Positions 45,896-54,261 of a stretch of DNA of 64,000 nt are shown one piece after another; position 1 is the stretch's first letter; the number at the start of each line of letters is the position of its first letter. The notes under the pieces were generated by a model. It was not told the DNA's origin, searched no databases, and worked only from the letters and a program-made list of their open reading frames with translations. The translations under genes were made by a program, and so were the position numbers. Location: assembly GCF_034044715.1 (NCBI RefSeq), contig NZ_JAXCLW010000001.1, positions 62,001 through 126,000 on the forward strand, in the 5' to 3' direction. Origin of the DNA: Dongia_B soli (GTDB lineage: Bacteria; Pseudomonadota; Alphaproteobacteria; Dongiales; Dongiaceae).

Positions 45896-46726
45896 ATGAT
45901 TGATATGAAGGTGTTTGGCCGGGCGGCGGTAGCGGGGGTTATCGCCTTGACCTTGGTGAGCGGGTGCGCGACGAAGCCGGACCCCAATGATGAAGCAGCG
46001 GTCCAGGCTTACAATGAAGCCAACGACCCGCTGGAGCCGATGAATCGGTATTTCTTCGAATTGAATAACTTCTTCGACGAAATCCTGCTCAAGCAATTCG
46101 CTGGTTATTACAACATCGCCTTGCCCACCGTGGCGAAGGACAGCATCCGCAACGCGCTGCGGAACCTGAACTCGCCAGTCATCCTGGCGAACGACCTCTT
46201 CCAGGGCGAAGGCAGCCGTGCCGGCGATACCAGCATGCGCTTCGTCATCAATAGCACCCTTGGCATCGGCGGCTTGATCGATGTCGCCAAGATGATGGGC
46301 TACAACTATCATGACGAGGATTTTGGCCAGACCCTGGCGGTCTGGGGTACGGGGGAAGGCCCGTATCTGACGCTGCCGGTGATCGGCCCTTCAAATCCGC
46401 GTGACCTAGCGGGCCGCGGCGTCGACAAGGTGCTCGATCCCCTTACCTGGGTCGGCTACATCTACGACGTCGGCTATATAAATACGATCCGTAGCGGCCT
46501 CGATACCGTCGATACGCGGGCGCGCAATATGCAGGCTCTCGACGAGCTGAAGAAAGGCTCGATCGATTTTTATGCGACCATTCGCAGCCTGTATCGCCAG
46601 CAGCGCAATGACGCGATCCGGAACGGCCGGGAGTCGGATGATTTGACGCCGGCCGTAACATCGGAAAACATGATTCCAGGTGACGGCGCAGTCCCGGAAG
46701 CCGGTCAGGTGACGGATGCGCAGTGA
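45896..46726 (+). CDS. mlaA: Phospholipid-trafficking lipoprotein MlaA (VacJ)
   Basis: Outer-membrane lipoprotein that removes misplaced phospholipids from the outer leaflet. It has 276 residues. Seen: a lipoprotein signal ending in LVSGC with Cys24, then NDPLEPMNRYFFELNN, a core MlaA motif, LNSPVILANDLFQGE, TLGIGGLIDVAKMMG and GPYLTLPVIGPSNPRDLAG. The ATG at 45896 opens the signal peptide; a longer frame from 45809 adds unrelated hydrophilic residues. mlaC follows 19 bases after the stop, so the donor and periplasmic carrier are made together. Confidence 0.96.
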   Translation: MIDMKVFGRAAVAGVIALTLVSGCATKPDPNDEAAVQAYNEANDPLEPMNRYFFELNNFFDEILLKQFAGYYNIALPTVAKDSIRNALRNLNSPVILANDLFQGEGSRAGDTSMRFVINSTLGIGGLIDVAKMMGYNYHDEDFGQTLAVWGTGEGPYLTLPVIGPSNPRDLAGRGVDKVLDPLTWVGYIYDVGYINTIRSGLDTVDTRARNMQALDELKKGSIDFYATIRSLYRQQRNDAIRNGRESDDLTPAVTSENMIPGDGAVPEAGQVTDAQ

Positions 46727-46745
46727 GATCCAGGGAGAGAGCAGA

Positions 46746-47369
46746 ATGGGCAGTATGATCGGTCGACGCCACGTCCTTACAGTCCTGGTTGCCGGTTTCC
46801 TGACAATCGCAAGCCTGATTGCCGGCAATGGCCGCGCACAGGCCGATAACGCGACTGTTGAAGACTTCATCACCAAGCTGAGCAATCAAGCCATTCAGGA
46901 AATGTCCGAGCAGCAGACCGATGCCGAGCGCATCGCCAAGCTGCGTCCCGTCCTGGACCAGTATTTCGATATGCCCGCCATCGCCAAATATGTCCTGGCG
47001 GGCTATTGGCGCAAGGCGACGCCGGAACAGCGGACGGAATTCATCAGCGCCTTCTCCGACTACCTGTCGGTCACCTATGGCAAGCGTTTCGTCAAATATT
47101 CCGGCCACAAACTGGACATAAAGCGCATTCATGACGACGGGAATGGCCGCACGACGGCTTATACGGTCGTGCAGTTGAACAACGAAGACCCGGTCCGCGT
47201 GGACTGGATCATCGATACCGTCAACAGCCAGCTGCGCATTCTCGACTTTCGGGTCGAAGGCTTGAGCCTCTCGGACACCCACCGCCAGGAATTTGCCTCG
47301 GTGATCCAGAAGAACAACGGTAATGTGCAGGCGTTGATCGACCTGCTGCATCAGAAGTCGAGGCTGTAA
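46746..47369 (+). CDS. mlaC: Periplasmic phospholipid carrier MlaC
   Basis: Periplasmic shuttle carrying phospholipid between MlaA and the inner-membrane MlaFEDB complex. It has 207 residues. Seen: a signal peptide (HVLTVLVAGFLTIASLIA, cleavage near AQADN), then the Ttg2D/MlaC family pattern with LDQYFDMPAIAKYVLAGYWRKA-like text split as YFDMPAIAKYVLAGYW, and VDWIIDTVNSQLRILDF. GGGAGAG precedes the ATG. The mlaFED genes are not next to it, a common arrangement in alphaproteobacteria. A clear terminator follows 18 bases after the stop. Confidence 0.93.
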   Translation: MGSMIGRRHVLTVLVAGFLTIASLIAGNGRAQADNATVEDFITKLSNQAIQEMSEQQTDAERIAKLRPVLDQYFDMPAIAKYVLAGYWRKATPEQRTEFISAFSDYLSVTYGKRFVKYSGHKLDIKRIHDDGNGRTTAYTVVQLNNEDPVRVDWIIDTVNSQLRILDFRVEGLSLSDTHRQEFASVIQKNNGNVQALIDLLHQKSRL

Positions 47370-47387
47370 GCCTCGAAAGCAGACAAG

Positions 47388-47422
47388 AAAAGGCCGCGAT
47401 GGATACCTATCGCGGCCTTTTT
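47388..47422 (+). terminator. Rho-independent terminator after mlaC
   Basis: AAAAGGCCGCGAT at 47388-47400 pairs with ATCGCGGCCTTTT at 47409-47421 over an 8-base loop, ending in a T-run. This closes mlaA-mlaC. The A-rich left arm lets it also work for the opposite strand, where gabT ends about 80 bases away. Confidence 0.88.
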
Positions 47423-47503
47423 GTTATTGCGGCCTAGACCTTTATGAAAGCGCAGTTTCTTCAGGCGACCGGTAACCACTTCGCTTAAAATGCGCTAAGT
47501 CGA

Positions 47504-48805
47504 TCAGGCAACCTTGGCACCCGCTTCGACCGCCTGGCCAATGGTCTTTTCGAGCAGCGAGAAACCTTCGTCGATGATCGCGTCCGGCGCGGTCAGCGGC
47601 ATCAGGAAACGCAGCACATTGCCGTTAACACCGCAGCTCAACAGCACCAGACCGTTTTCGCCGGCCTTGGCCGTCACTGCCTTCGTAAGATCGGCATCGG
47701 GTGATCCATCCGCCTTCACCAGCTCGCAGGCGACCATGGCGCCCAGGCCACGGATATCGCCGATACGGTTGCCGAAGGTATTGCGGCGCTTCATGTCGGA
47801 AAGACGATCGATCATCTTCTTGCCGATGACATTGGCGCGCTCGACGAGCTTCTCTTCTTCCATCACATCGAGCACCGCATTCGCGGCGGCGCAGCCGATC
47901 GGGCTGCCGGCATAGGTGCCGCCGAGACCGCCGGGGGCCGGCGCATCCATGATCTCGGCGCGGCCGGTCACCGCGGAAAGCGGAAAACCGCCGGCCAGGC
48001 TCTTCGCCATGGTCATCAGATCCGGTTCGATACCGGCATGTTCGATGGCGAACATCTTGCCGGTCCGCGCAAAGCCAGTCTGGATTTCATCGACGATGAA
48101 GACGATGCCGTGCTTGGTGCAGATGTCGCGCAGAGCACGCAGGAAATCGAACGGCACCACATTGAAGCCGCCTTCGCCCTGCACCGGCTCGATGATGATG
48201 GCAGCGACATTGTCGGGACCGACATCGGCCTTGAACAGGGTGTCCAGCGCCTTCAGCGAGGCAGCGCCGTTATCCTTCAGCGCCGGATCGGGGAACGGCA
48301 CGTGATAGATGTCTGTCGGGAACGGGCCGAAGCCGACCTTATATGGCGCATATTTGCCCGTCAGGGCCATGCCGAGCATGGTGCGGCCATGAAAAGCGCC
48401 GGAGAAAGCGATGACCGCCGCGCGCTTGGTATGAGCGCGCGCGATCTTTACGGCATTCTCGACGGCTTCGGCGCCGGTGGTCAGAAAGATCGTCTTGGTA
48501 TTGCCGCTGATCGGCACCAGATCATTCAGCCGCTCGGCCAGCCGGATATAGGTTTCATACGGTGTCACCTGGAAGCAGGCATGGGACAGCTTGTCGACCT
48601 GCTCCTTCACCGCCGCCACGATCTTCGGATGGCAGTGACCGGTGTTCAAGACCGCGATGCCGCCGGCGAAGTCGATCAGGCGCTTGCCTTCTTCATCGGT
48701 GATTTCCGCATTGGAGGCGCGCTGGGCATAGATGCCGTAAGCATTGCCGACACCGCGCGGAACGGCGGCATTGCGGCGCTGATGCAGGCTGGCATTGGTG
48801 GGCAT
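47504..48805 (-). CDS. gabT: 4-aminobutyrate aminotransferase GabT
   Basis: PLP-dependent class III aminotransferase moving the amino group from 4-aminobutyrate to 2-oxoglutarate. It has 433 residues. Seen: QRRNAAVPRGVGNAYGIYA, FAGGIAVLNTGHCHPK, TGAEAVENAVKIARA, SGAFHGRT, VDEIQTGFARTG with Asp239, and the PLP lysine K268 in MAKSLAGGFP; all closely match E. coli GabT. The ATG at 48805 has AAGGAG 7 bases upstream; an extension to 49069 has no support. Divergent from oxyR. Confidence 0.94.
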   Translation of the reverse strand: MPTNASLHQRRNAAVPRGVGNAYGIYAQRASNAEITDEEGKRLIDFAGGIAVLNTGHCHPKIVAAVKEQVDKLSHACFQVTPYETYIRLAERLNDLVPISGNTKTIFLTTGAEAVENAVKIARAHTKRAAVIAFSGAFHGRTMLGMALTGKYAPYKVGFGPFPTDIYHVPFPDPALKDNGAASLKALDTLFKADVGPDNVAAIIIEPVQGEGGFNVVPFDFLRALRDICTKHGIVFIVDEIQTGFARTGKMFAIEHAGIEPDLMTMAKSLAGGFPLSAVTGRAEIMDAPAPGGLGGTYAGSPIGCAAANAVLDVMEEEKLVERANVIGKKMIDRLSDMKRRNTFGNRIGDIRGLGAMVACELVKADGSPDADLTKAVTAKAGENGLVLLSCGVNGNVLRFLMPLTAPDAIIDEGFSLLEKTIGQAVEAGAKVA

Positions 48806-49148
48806 GAGAGGCTCCTTCTTGGCTACAACAGGCGCTACCCGCGACGGCGCCGGAGCATGGCCAAACCCAGTCTTGCCCCCTGAACCAGCAGAAAATAGCG
48901 CCCACAACGGCGCCGGCCCGTCCCCCAATAGGGCCGAACCGATCGGCGCGACTATAGCAGGTTGCCGATGCGATACCAGCTTGGCCGACATGTCGCATCT
49001 TCGTTCTGCCATGCAGCTTTGGCCTGAGGAAGCTACGGTTTCGCTATTTTTACATGAGCCCCGTCGCACCAGCCGCGGCTTCGCCCATCAGCTCTTGATC
49101 GATTTCAAAAACGACTTATCTTAAGATTATTAATCGGAAAAATCGATC
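48806..49148. other. Divergent intergenic region gabT / oxyR
   Basis: About 340 bases without a gene. It contains a 10-bp palindrome ATCTTAAGAT at 49118-49127. A 9-bp inverted repeat, GATCGATTT at 49097-49105 and AAATCGATC at 49140-49148, has its right arm touching the oxyR ATG. I could not recognise a standard OxyR tetranucleotide array or clear promoters. Confidence 0.5.
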
Positions 49149-50081
49149 ATGGCGAGTCCTCTGAATAGCCTCAAACAACTGCGGTATTTGACAGCGCTCC
49201 ACGAATACCAGCATTTCGGCCGGGCGGCGGAAGCCTGTTACGTGTCTCAATCGACGCTGAGCGCCGGTCTGAAAGAGCTGGAAGCGCAGCTTGGTGTCAC
49301 ATTGGTCGAACGGACCAACCGCAGCGTGGTTTTCACCGCTTTGGGCCAGGTCATCGCCAATCAGGCCCAGCGCGTGCTGGGCGAAGCGGCCGCTCTGGTG
49401 GAACTTGCGGCCGCCGCTGGCGAACCGCTGGCGGGGCCGCTGCGTTTAGGCGTCATCCCGACCATCGCCCCCTTCCTGCTGCCGAAGGTCCTGCCGATCC
49501 TGCGGAAACGTTATCCGAAACTGAAGCTGTACCTGACCGAAGACCAGACGGCACGGCTGCTTGACCAGTTAGACGAAGGGCAACTTGATCTCGTCCTGCT
49601 GGCATTGCCTTTCGACTGCGGCAGTGCGGCTACATTGCCGCTTTTCGACGACGCGTTTTATTTGGTCTGCCAGCGAGATCATCCGCTGGCCACGAAGAAA
49701 CCGCTGACCATGCAGGACTTGGCGCAAGTGCCGTTGCTACTGCTGGCCGAGGGCCACTGCCTGAGCGATCAGGCAGTCAGCGCCTGCCGGCTGACGCAGC
49801 GCAGTCCGGCCATCGATTTCACCGCCACCAGCCTCACCACGTTGGTGGAGATGTCGGCCAATGGCCTCGGTGTCACGCTGCTGCCGGAGATGGCGGTCAA
49901 TGCGCAATTGCTGAAGGGTGGCGAATTGGTTGCCCGACGGTTCGACGACGAAACCCCAACCCGGCAGATCGGCCTCGCCTGGCGCGCCACCAGTCCCCGC
50001 GAGGACGAGTTCAAATTGCTTGGCCAGGTGTTCTCGCCAGAACAGGCGACGGCGAAGCATGCGGGAACATTGGCCTCGTAA
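49149..50081 (+). CDS. oxyR: Hydrogen peroxide-sensing LysR regulator OxyR
   Basis: A 310-residue LysR-type activator of peroxide defence. Seen: winged helix (LRYLTALHEYQHFGRAAEAC, YVSQSTLSAGLKELEAQLGV) and the redox loop AEGHCLSDQAVSAC with Cys204 and Cys213, nine residues apart, exactly as Cys199 and Cys208 of E. coli OxyR in its GHCL-DQA context. GLGVTLLPEMAV also matches. There is no strong Shine-Dalgarno site before the ATG, and an inverted repeat abuts it. It converges with glpD, leaving 19 bases. No catalase or peroxidase gene is adjacent. Confidence 0.9.
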   Translation: MASPLNSLKQLRYLTALHEYQHFGRAAEACYVSQSTLSAGLKELEAQLGVTLVERTNRSVVFTALGQVIANQAQRVLGEAAALVELAAAAGEPLAGPLRLGVIPTIAPFLLPKVLPILRKRYPKLKLYLTEDQTARLLDQLDEGQLDLVLLALPFDCGSAATLPLFDDAFYLVCQRDHPLATKKPLTMQDLAQVPLLLLAEGHCLSDQAVSACRLTQRSPAIDFTATSLTTLVEMSANGLGVTLLPEMAVNAQLLKGGELVARRFDDETPTRQIGLAWRATSPREDEFKLLGQVFSPEQATAKHAGTLAS

Positions 50082-50100
50082 TCCCTCGGCAAAAGCGATC

Positions 50101-51606
50101 TTAATTTGCTGCGAACCAGGCGCGCAATCTATCCTGCGCCTCGACCGGCAGATGCAGGCCAAGCTTCGAGCGACGCCAGAGAACGTCATCAGCGCTGCGT
50201 GCCCATTCCTGATCGATCAGATAGCGCACTTCGGATTCATATAAATCACCGCCGAAATGCGTTCCCAGCCCATCCAGGGATAATGCCGTGCCGATGATCC
50301 GATCGATCCGGGTGCCATAAGCGCGCGCCAGGCGATGGCGCATTTCGGATGGCAGCCAGGTGAAGCGCTGGGCCAATCCGGCCTCGAAGGAGGTGAAATC
50401 CGCATTGGCGATATCGCCACCCGGCAGGTGCGCTTTTGCCGTCCAGTCGCCGCCGGCTTGCGGAAAGAAGGGCTGCAGCTTCTGCAAGGCATGTTCCGCC
50501 AAACGGCGGTAGGTCGTGATCTTGCCGCCAAACACGTTCAGCAAGACCGCACCACCTTCGCCATCCTCCAGATCCAGCACATAGTCGCGGGATATGGCGG
50601 AAGCGCTTTCGCTGCCGTCGGTATCGAAGAGCGGGCGTACACCGGCATAGTTCCAGACCACATCGGCAGCCGTGACGTGATGCTTGAAATGCCGATTGAC
50701 GACATTGCAGAGATAGTCAACTTCCTCCGGTGAAATTTTCACGCCGGCGGGGTCGCCCTCGTAAGCGACGTCGGTGGTCCCAACCAGGGTGAAGTGCCCC
50801 TCATATGGAATCGTGAAGACGATGCGGCGATCTTCATTCTGCAGGATGAAGGCATGTTCGCCCTGATAGAGGCGCGGCACGATGATATGGCTGCCTTTGA
50901 CCAGACGAAGCTGGCCATCTCGCTTTCCGCCGATCTGCTGATCGATGAAACTGCCTGCCCAGGGACCGGTTGCATTGACAAGGGCACGCGCCCGGACCAG
51001 CCGCGGCTGGTTGCCGATCATGGCATCGCCGCCAATCTCCACGATCCAACCTTTGCCCTCGCGTTTGGCTGAAAGAACCGGGCTGCGGGTCAGGACCTCA
51101 ACGCCGCGTTCCCGCGCATCCAAAGCATTGAGCGCCACCAGACGCGCGTCGTTGACCCAACAATCCGAATAGGCAAAGCCGATCTGGTATTCCGCCTTGA
51201 GGCCCGATTGAAGCGGTCCCGTCCTCAGATCGACCCGCTTCGAGGCGGGCAGGCGCTTGCGGCCGCCAAGATGATCGTAGAGGAACAACCCGATCCGGAT
51301 CATCCAGGCGGGGCGCAGCGATTTTTCGTGCGGCAGGATGAAGCGCAGCGGCCAGATGATATGCGGCGCGCTTTCCAACAACACTTCGCGTTCGCTCAGC
51401 GCCTCGCGCACTAGGCGGAATTCATAATGCTCCAGATAGCGCAGGCCGCCATGAATGAGCTTGGTGCTGGCCGATGAGGTCGCACTGGCCAAATCGCGTT
51501 GCTCTGCCAGCAGCACTTTCAGCCCGCGGCCCGCCGCATCCCGGGCAATGCCCGTGCCGTTGATGCCGCCGCCGACGACCAGCAGATCGACCGTATCCTG
51601 TGTCAT
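50101..51606 (-). CDS. glpD: Aerobic glycerol-3-phosphate dehydrogenase GlpD
   Basis: Membrane-associated flavoenzyme oxidising glycerol-3-phosphate to dihydroxyacetone phosphate and passing electrons to quinone. It has 501 residues. Seen: the FAD fold VDLLVVGGGINGTGIARDAA, ATSSASTKLIHGGLRYLE, LRFILPHEKSLRPAWMIRIG, GKITTYRRLAEHAL, and the C-terminal helical domain typical of GlpD. It lies downstream of glpR on the same strand, and two GlpR-like operators sit in front of it, so it should be induced by glycerol-3-phosphate. Confidence 0.96.
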   Translation of the reverse strand: MTQDTVDLLVVGGGINGTGIARDAAGRGLKVLLAEQRDLASATSSASTKLIHGGLRYLEHYEFRLVREALSEREVLLESAPHIIWPLRFILPHEKSLRPAWMIRIGLFLYDHLGGRKRLPASKRVDLRTGPLQSGLKAEYQIGFAYSDCWVNDARLVALNALDARERGVEVLTRSPVLSAKREGKGWIVEIGGDAMIGNQPRLVRARALVNATGPWAGSFIDQQIGGKRDGQLRLVKGSHIIVPRLYQGEHAFILQNEDRRIVFTIPYEGHFTLVGTTDVAYEGDPAGVKISPEEVDYLCNVVNRHFKHHVTAADVVWNYAGVRPLFDTDGSESASAISRDYVLDLEDGEGGAVLLNVFGGKITTYRRLAEHALQKLQPFFPQAGGDWTAKAHLPGGDIANADFTSFEAGLAQRFTWLPSEMRHRLARAYGTRIDRIIGTALSLDGLGTHFGGDLYESEVRYLIDQEWARSADDVLWRRSKLGLHLPVEAQDRLRAWFAAN

Positions 51607-51669
51607 GCCCGCGCCTTATTGCCTTCCTTGAGGCTGTATCCATTCAATTTTGTCGTAACATAACCAGCT

Positions 51670-51720
51670 TATTTTCTCTATCGAAAATATTTTAATGCCT
51701 TATTTTCGATAATGAACATA
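51670..51720 (-). promoter_or_regulatory. Two GlpR operators over the glpD promoter
   Basis: Two 20-bp sites share the form ATTTTC-N6-GAA(C/A)AT: 51671-51688 (spacer TCTATC) and 51702-51719 (spacer GATAAT). The second, TATTTTCGATAATGAACATA, differs at only two positions from the E. coli GlpR consensus as I recall it (TATGTTCGATAACGAACATA). Their centres are 31 bp apart, three helical turns. A possible minus-strand promoter (TTCATT at 51711-51716, TAAAAT at 51689-51694, 16-base spacer) is covered by both. Repression of glpD by GlpR follows from this. Confidence 0.85.
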
Positions 51721-51790
51721 ACCACGACGGCTGCAGCTTCGCCCATCGCCTAATCTGGCGAGGAAGCTCTGGCTGGGTACTGATGGGGTC

Positions 51791-52558
51791 CTAATCTTCG
51801 TCGGCGATATGCAGCTGGACGTCGTGCTGGGCGAGGAGTTCACGGATTGCCGGCGGCGGTGCCTGATCGGTGAAGACGGCGCTGAGCTGGCTGAGATGGC
51901 CCAGCCGCACCATGGGCCGGCGTTCGAACTTGGTATGGTCGGCCACCAGGAAAACCTGACGGGAATTTTCGATGATGGCCTGGGCGACCCGAACTTCGCG
52001 ATAATCGAAATCGAGCAGCGTGCCATCGCCATCGATGCCACTGATACCGATGATGCCGAGATCGACCCGGAACTGCCGGACGAAATCGATGGTCGCTTCG
52101 CCGATGATGGCACGATCGACCGACCGCACCACCCCGCCGGCGACAATGACTTCGGAAGAGCGGTTCTCGCAGAGAATCGCCGCCACATTGAGATTGTTGG
52201 TGATCACCCGAAGACCGCTGTGATGCAGCAGCGCCCGGGCCACTTCTTCATTGGTGGTGCCGATATTGATGAAAAGCGATGTCTCGACCGGAATATGCGC
52301 GGCGCAGAGCCGCGCAATCCGGCGCTTTTCCGTCAAGGCATGGACTTGACGTGCGGCATAGGCCGTGTTGTGGACGCTGGAATTGAGCCCTGCACCCCCG
52401 TGGTGCCGCTCTAGCAGGTCCTGCGCCGAGAGGTCATTGATGTCGCGGCGGATGGTCTGCGGCGTTACATCGAAATGCTGTGCCAGGGATTCGATCGACA
52501 TATAACCGCGCTGGCGCACCAGCGTGACGATTTCCGCAAGTCGGGCGTCGCGTTGCAT
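51791..52558 (-). CDS. glpR: Glycerol-3-phosphate regulon repressor GlpR (DeoR family)
   Basis: A 255-residue DeoR-family repressor released by glycerol-3-phosphate. Seen: an N-terminal helix-turn-helix (RGYMSIESLAQHFDVTPQTIRRDINDL), here given in part as SIESLAQHFDVTPQTIRR, then the sugar-phosphate sensor with INIGTTNEEVA, VIVAGGVVR, and GISGIDGDGTLLDFDYREV, the text typical of GlpR. GAGGAAAG precedes the ATG. It is 184 bases upstream of glpD, same strand. A third GlpR-like site lies 48 bases upstream of its own start, suggesting autoregulation. Confidence 0.94.
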   Translation of the reverse strand: MQRDARLAEIVTLVRQRGYMSIESLAQHFDVTPQTIRRDINDLSAQDLLERHHGGAGLNSSVHNTAYAARQVHALTEKRRIARLCAAHIPVETSLFINIGTTNEEVARALLHHSGLRVITNNLNVAAILCENRSSEVIVAGGVVRSVDRAIIGEATIDFVRQFRVDLGIIGISGIDGDGTLLDFDYREVRVAQAIIENSRQVFLVADHTKFERRPMVRLGHLSQLSAVFTDQAPPPAIRELLAQHDVQLHIADED

Positions 52559-52601
52559 TCTTTCCTCATTTCCGGCCGGACTTCTATCGATCGCCGGGAA
52601 C

Positions 52602-52627
52602 TGTCATTTTCCGCCCCGAACATGACA
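52602..52627. promoter_or_regulatory. GlpR-like operator upstream of glpR
   Basis: ATTTTC at 52606-52611 and GAACAT at 52618-52623 with a 6-base spacer follow the same pattern as the glpD sites. The symmetry extends outward (TGTC at 52602-52605 and GACA at 52624-52627), giving a 26-bp near-palindrome. It lies between glpR and the divergent PPOX gene and could control both. Confidence 0.72.
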
Positions 52628-52803
52628 GCGTGCGACCCGCAATCCAAGGCGTTTCGCATGCGGACGCAATCCTTACGCGAAGACAGCCAATATTACTTCC
52701 GGCAGCAAACGCGGCAAAATTGGCACTTCCCAGCGGCCTTGGGCGCTTCTCGCCTCCCGAACCATCCCGTAGCATGTCGCTACAACGTGCAGAAGAGATT
52801 GAA

Positions 52804-53463
52804 ATGGCGAAGAATTTCACCGAGATCGCCTATAGCGACGCTGTCTTGGCGATGCAGCGGAAATACAAGGCGGTCGAGATAAATGCTGAACTGCAACATA
52901 GCGTCGGCCGCAACAGCATCACGCCGGCACTTGCCAGCTATCTCAGCAGTCGCGTGTCCTTCTATATGGCGACAGCCTCGAAGGCTGCTCAGCCTTATAT
53001 TCAGCACCGTGGCGGGCCGGCCGGCTTTATCAAGATCCTCGACCCGCAGACCCTGGCCTTCGCGGATTTCGACGGCAATAAACAATATATCAGCCTCGGC
53101 AATCTCAGCGAGAATCCCCGGGTCCAGCTTTTTTTCATGGATTACAGCCAGCGCCGCCGGCTGAAGATCTGGGGCACAGCCAAACTCGTCGAGGACGATC
53201 CGAAGCTCTTGGCCGCCGTCACGCCGGAGGCGTGGCGCAAGCCGCTCCGCCGCGCCATCCGGATCACCGTCGAGGCCTGGGACGTCAATTGCCCGGCCTA
53301 TATCCCACAGCTTTTCAGCGTCGATGACGTCGAAGCCGCCCATGCCGGGATGTTGAAACATATCGAGGCGCTGGAAGCGGAGATCGAACGCCTCAAGAGG
53401 GAAGCAGCAAAAGCGCCGACAACAAAACCGGCCGCAGCAAATGCGCGCGCACGGAAAAGATAA
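52804..53463 (+). CDS. Pyridoxamine 5'-phosphate oxidase-family flavoprotein
   Basis: A 219-residue protein of the PPOX split-barrel family, which bind FMN, F420 or haem. Seen: LSSRVSFYMATASKAAQPYIQHRGG, split here as SFYMATASKAAQPYIQHR, the FMN-facing strand pattern LAFADFDGNKQYISLGNLSENP, and LFFMDYSQRRRLKIWGTAKLV. The Pro/Ala/Lys-rich C-terminus follows a predicted helical coil (LEAEIERLKREAAK). The substrate is unknown; many relatives act as general nitroreductase-like or stress flavoproteins. The ATG at 52804 was chosen because homology begins at MAKNFTEIAYS; an earlier in-frame ATG at 52774 is possible. Confidence 0.85.
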   Translation: MAKNFTEIAYSDAVLAMQRKYKAVEINAELQHSVGRNSITPALASYLSSRVSFYMATASKAAQPYIQHRGGPAGFIKILDPQTLAFADFDGNKQYISLGNLSENPRVQLFFMDYSQRRRLKIWGTAKLVEDDPKLLAAVTPEAWRKPLRRAIRITVEAWDVNCPAYIPQLFSVDDVEAAHAGMLKHIEALEAEIERLKREAAKAPTTKPAAANARARKR

Positions 53464-53469
53464 CGCCGG

Positions 53470-53997
53470 CTATTCCGCCGCTTTAGGATCGAGATTGTGG
53501 TGCGGCGTCGCGTCCCGCGGCTCATCCGCTTCGATCGGGACGCCGGGCTGTTGCTTGCTGGTACGAATCGCCAATGCGGATTTGACGTGGCTGACATTCG
53601 GCGCGGGGGTCAAGCAGGTGGTCAGGAATTTTTGATAGGAATCCCAGTCATGGGCTACGACCTTCAGCAGGAAGTCGGTTTCGCCCGCCAGCATGTGGCA
53701 TTCCCGGACCAACGGCCAGGTCTGCACCAGCGCCTCAAAGGCTTTGAGATCATGTTCGGCCTGGCTGTTCAGGCCGACATGGGCAAAAACCGTGACGCCG
53801 AAGCCCAGGGCTTCCGGATTGATCTCGGCATGATATCCGCGCACATAGCCGGCCTCCTCAAGCGCCCGCACCCGGCGCAGGCAAGGGGGCGCCGAAATGC
53901 CGGCACGTTGGGCCAATTCCACATTGGTCATGCGGCCATCAGCTTGCAGATCCGCCAGAATGCGCAGATCGATTTTGTCCAGTTTTGCCCGGCGCAT
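53470..53997 (-). CDS. Lrp/AsnC family transcriptional regulator
   Basis: A 175-residue feast/famine regulator. Seen: an AsnC-type helix-turn-helix (KIDLRILADLQADGRMTNVE, AQRAGISAPPCLRRVRALEEAG) and an effector RAM domain (HVGLNSQAEHDLKAFE, CHMLAGETDFLLKVV). After the RAM domain there is a charged tail of about 25 residues. Such proteins bind amino acids and act as octamers on DNA. It is divergent from trxB with 264 bases between, an arrangement common in alphaproteobacteria. The ATG at 53997 has AGGGG upstream; a GTG at 54018 in frame is the alternative. Confidence 0.92.
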   Translation of the reverse strand: MRRAKLDKIDLRILADLQADGRMTNVELAQRAGISAPPCLRRVRALEEAGYVRGYHAEINPEALGFGVTVFAHVGLNSQAEHDLKAFEALVQTWPLVRECHMLAGETDFLLKVVAHDWDSYQKFLTTCLTPAPNVSHVKSALAIRTSKQQPGVPIEADEPRDATPHHNLDPKAAE

Positions 53998-54261
53998 GAA
54001 AGAAAGCCCCTGTCTCACACGGCGTTTCGCGCAACTATATTATAAGTAACATCGCGGCAACAAGGGTGGGTCTGAGGCCTCGCGGCAGCCACCACGGGAA
54101 AATTATCTTAAAGCTCGAGGCGATGGATCGCGCAGTTGCCTTGTAACTAATGGCTCACCCCCTTATGTTAGCCAAGGCTCCGGAATCGGGTGGAATCGGG
54201 GGCTTCGACAGCATCGGATGGCGTCTTCGGGCGCCAAAATCGTCTCGTTCAGGATCGTTTC

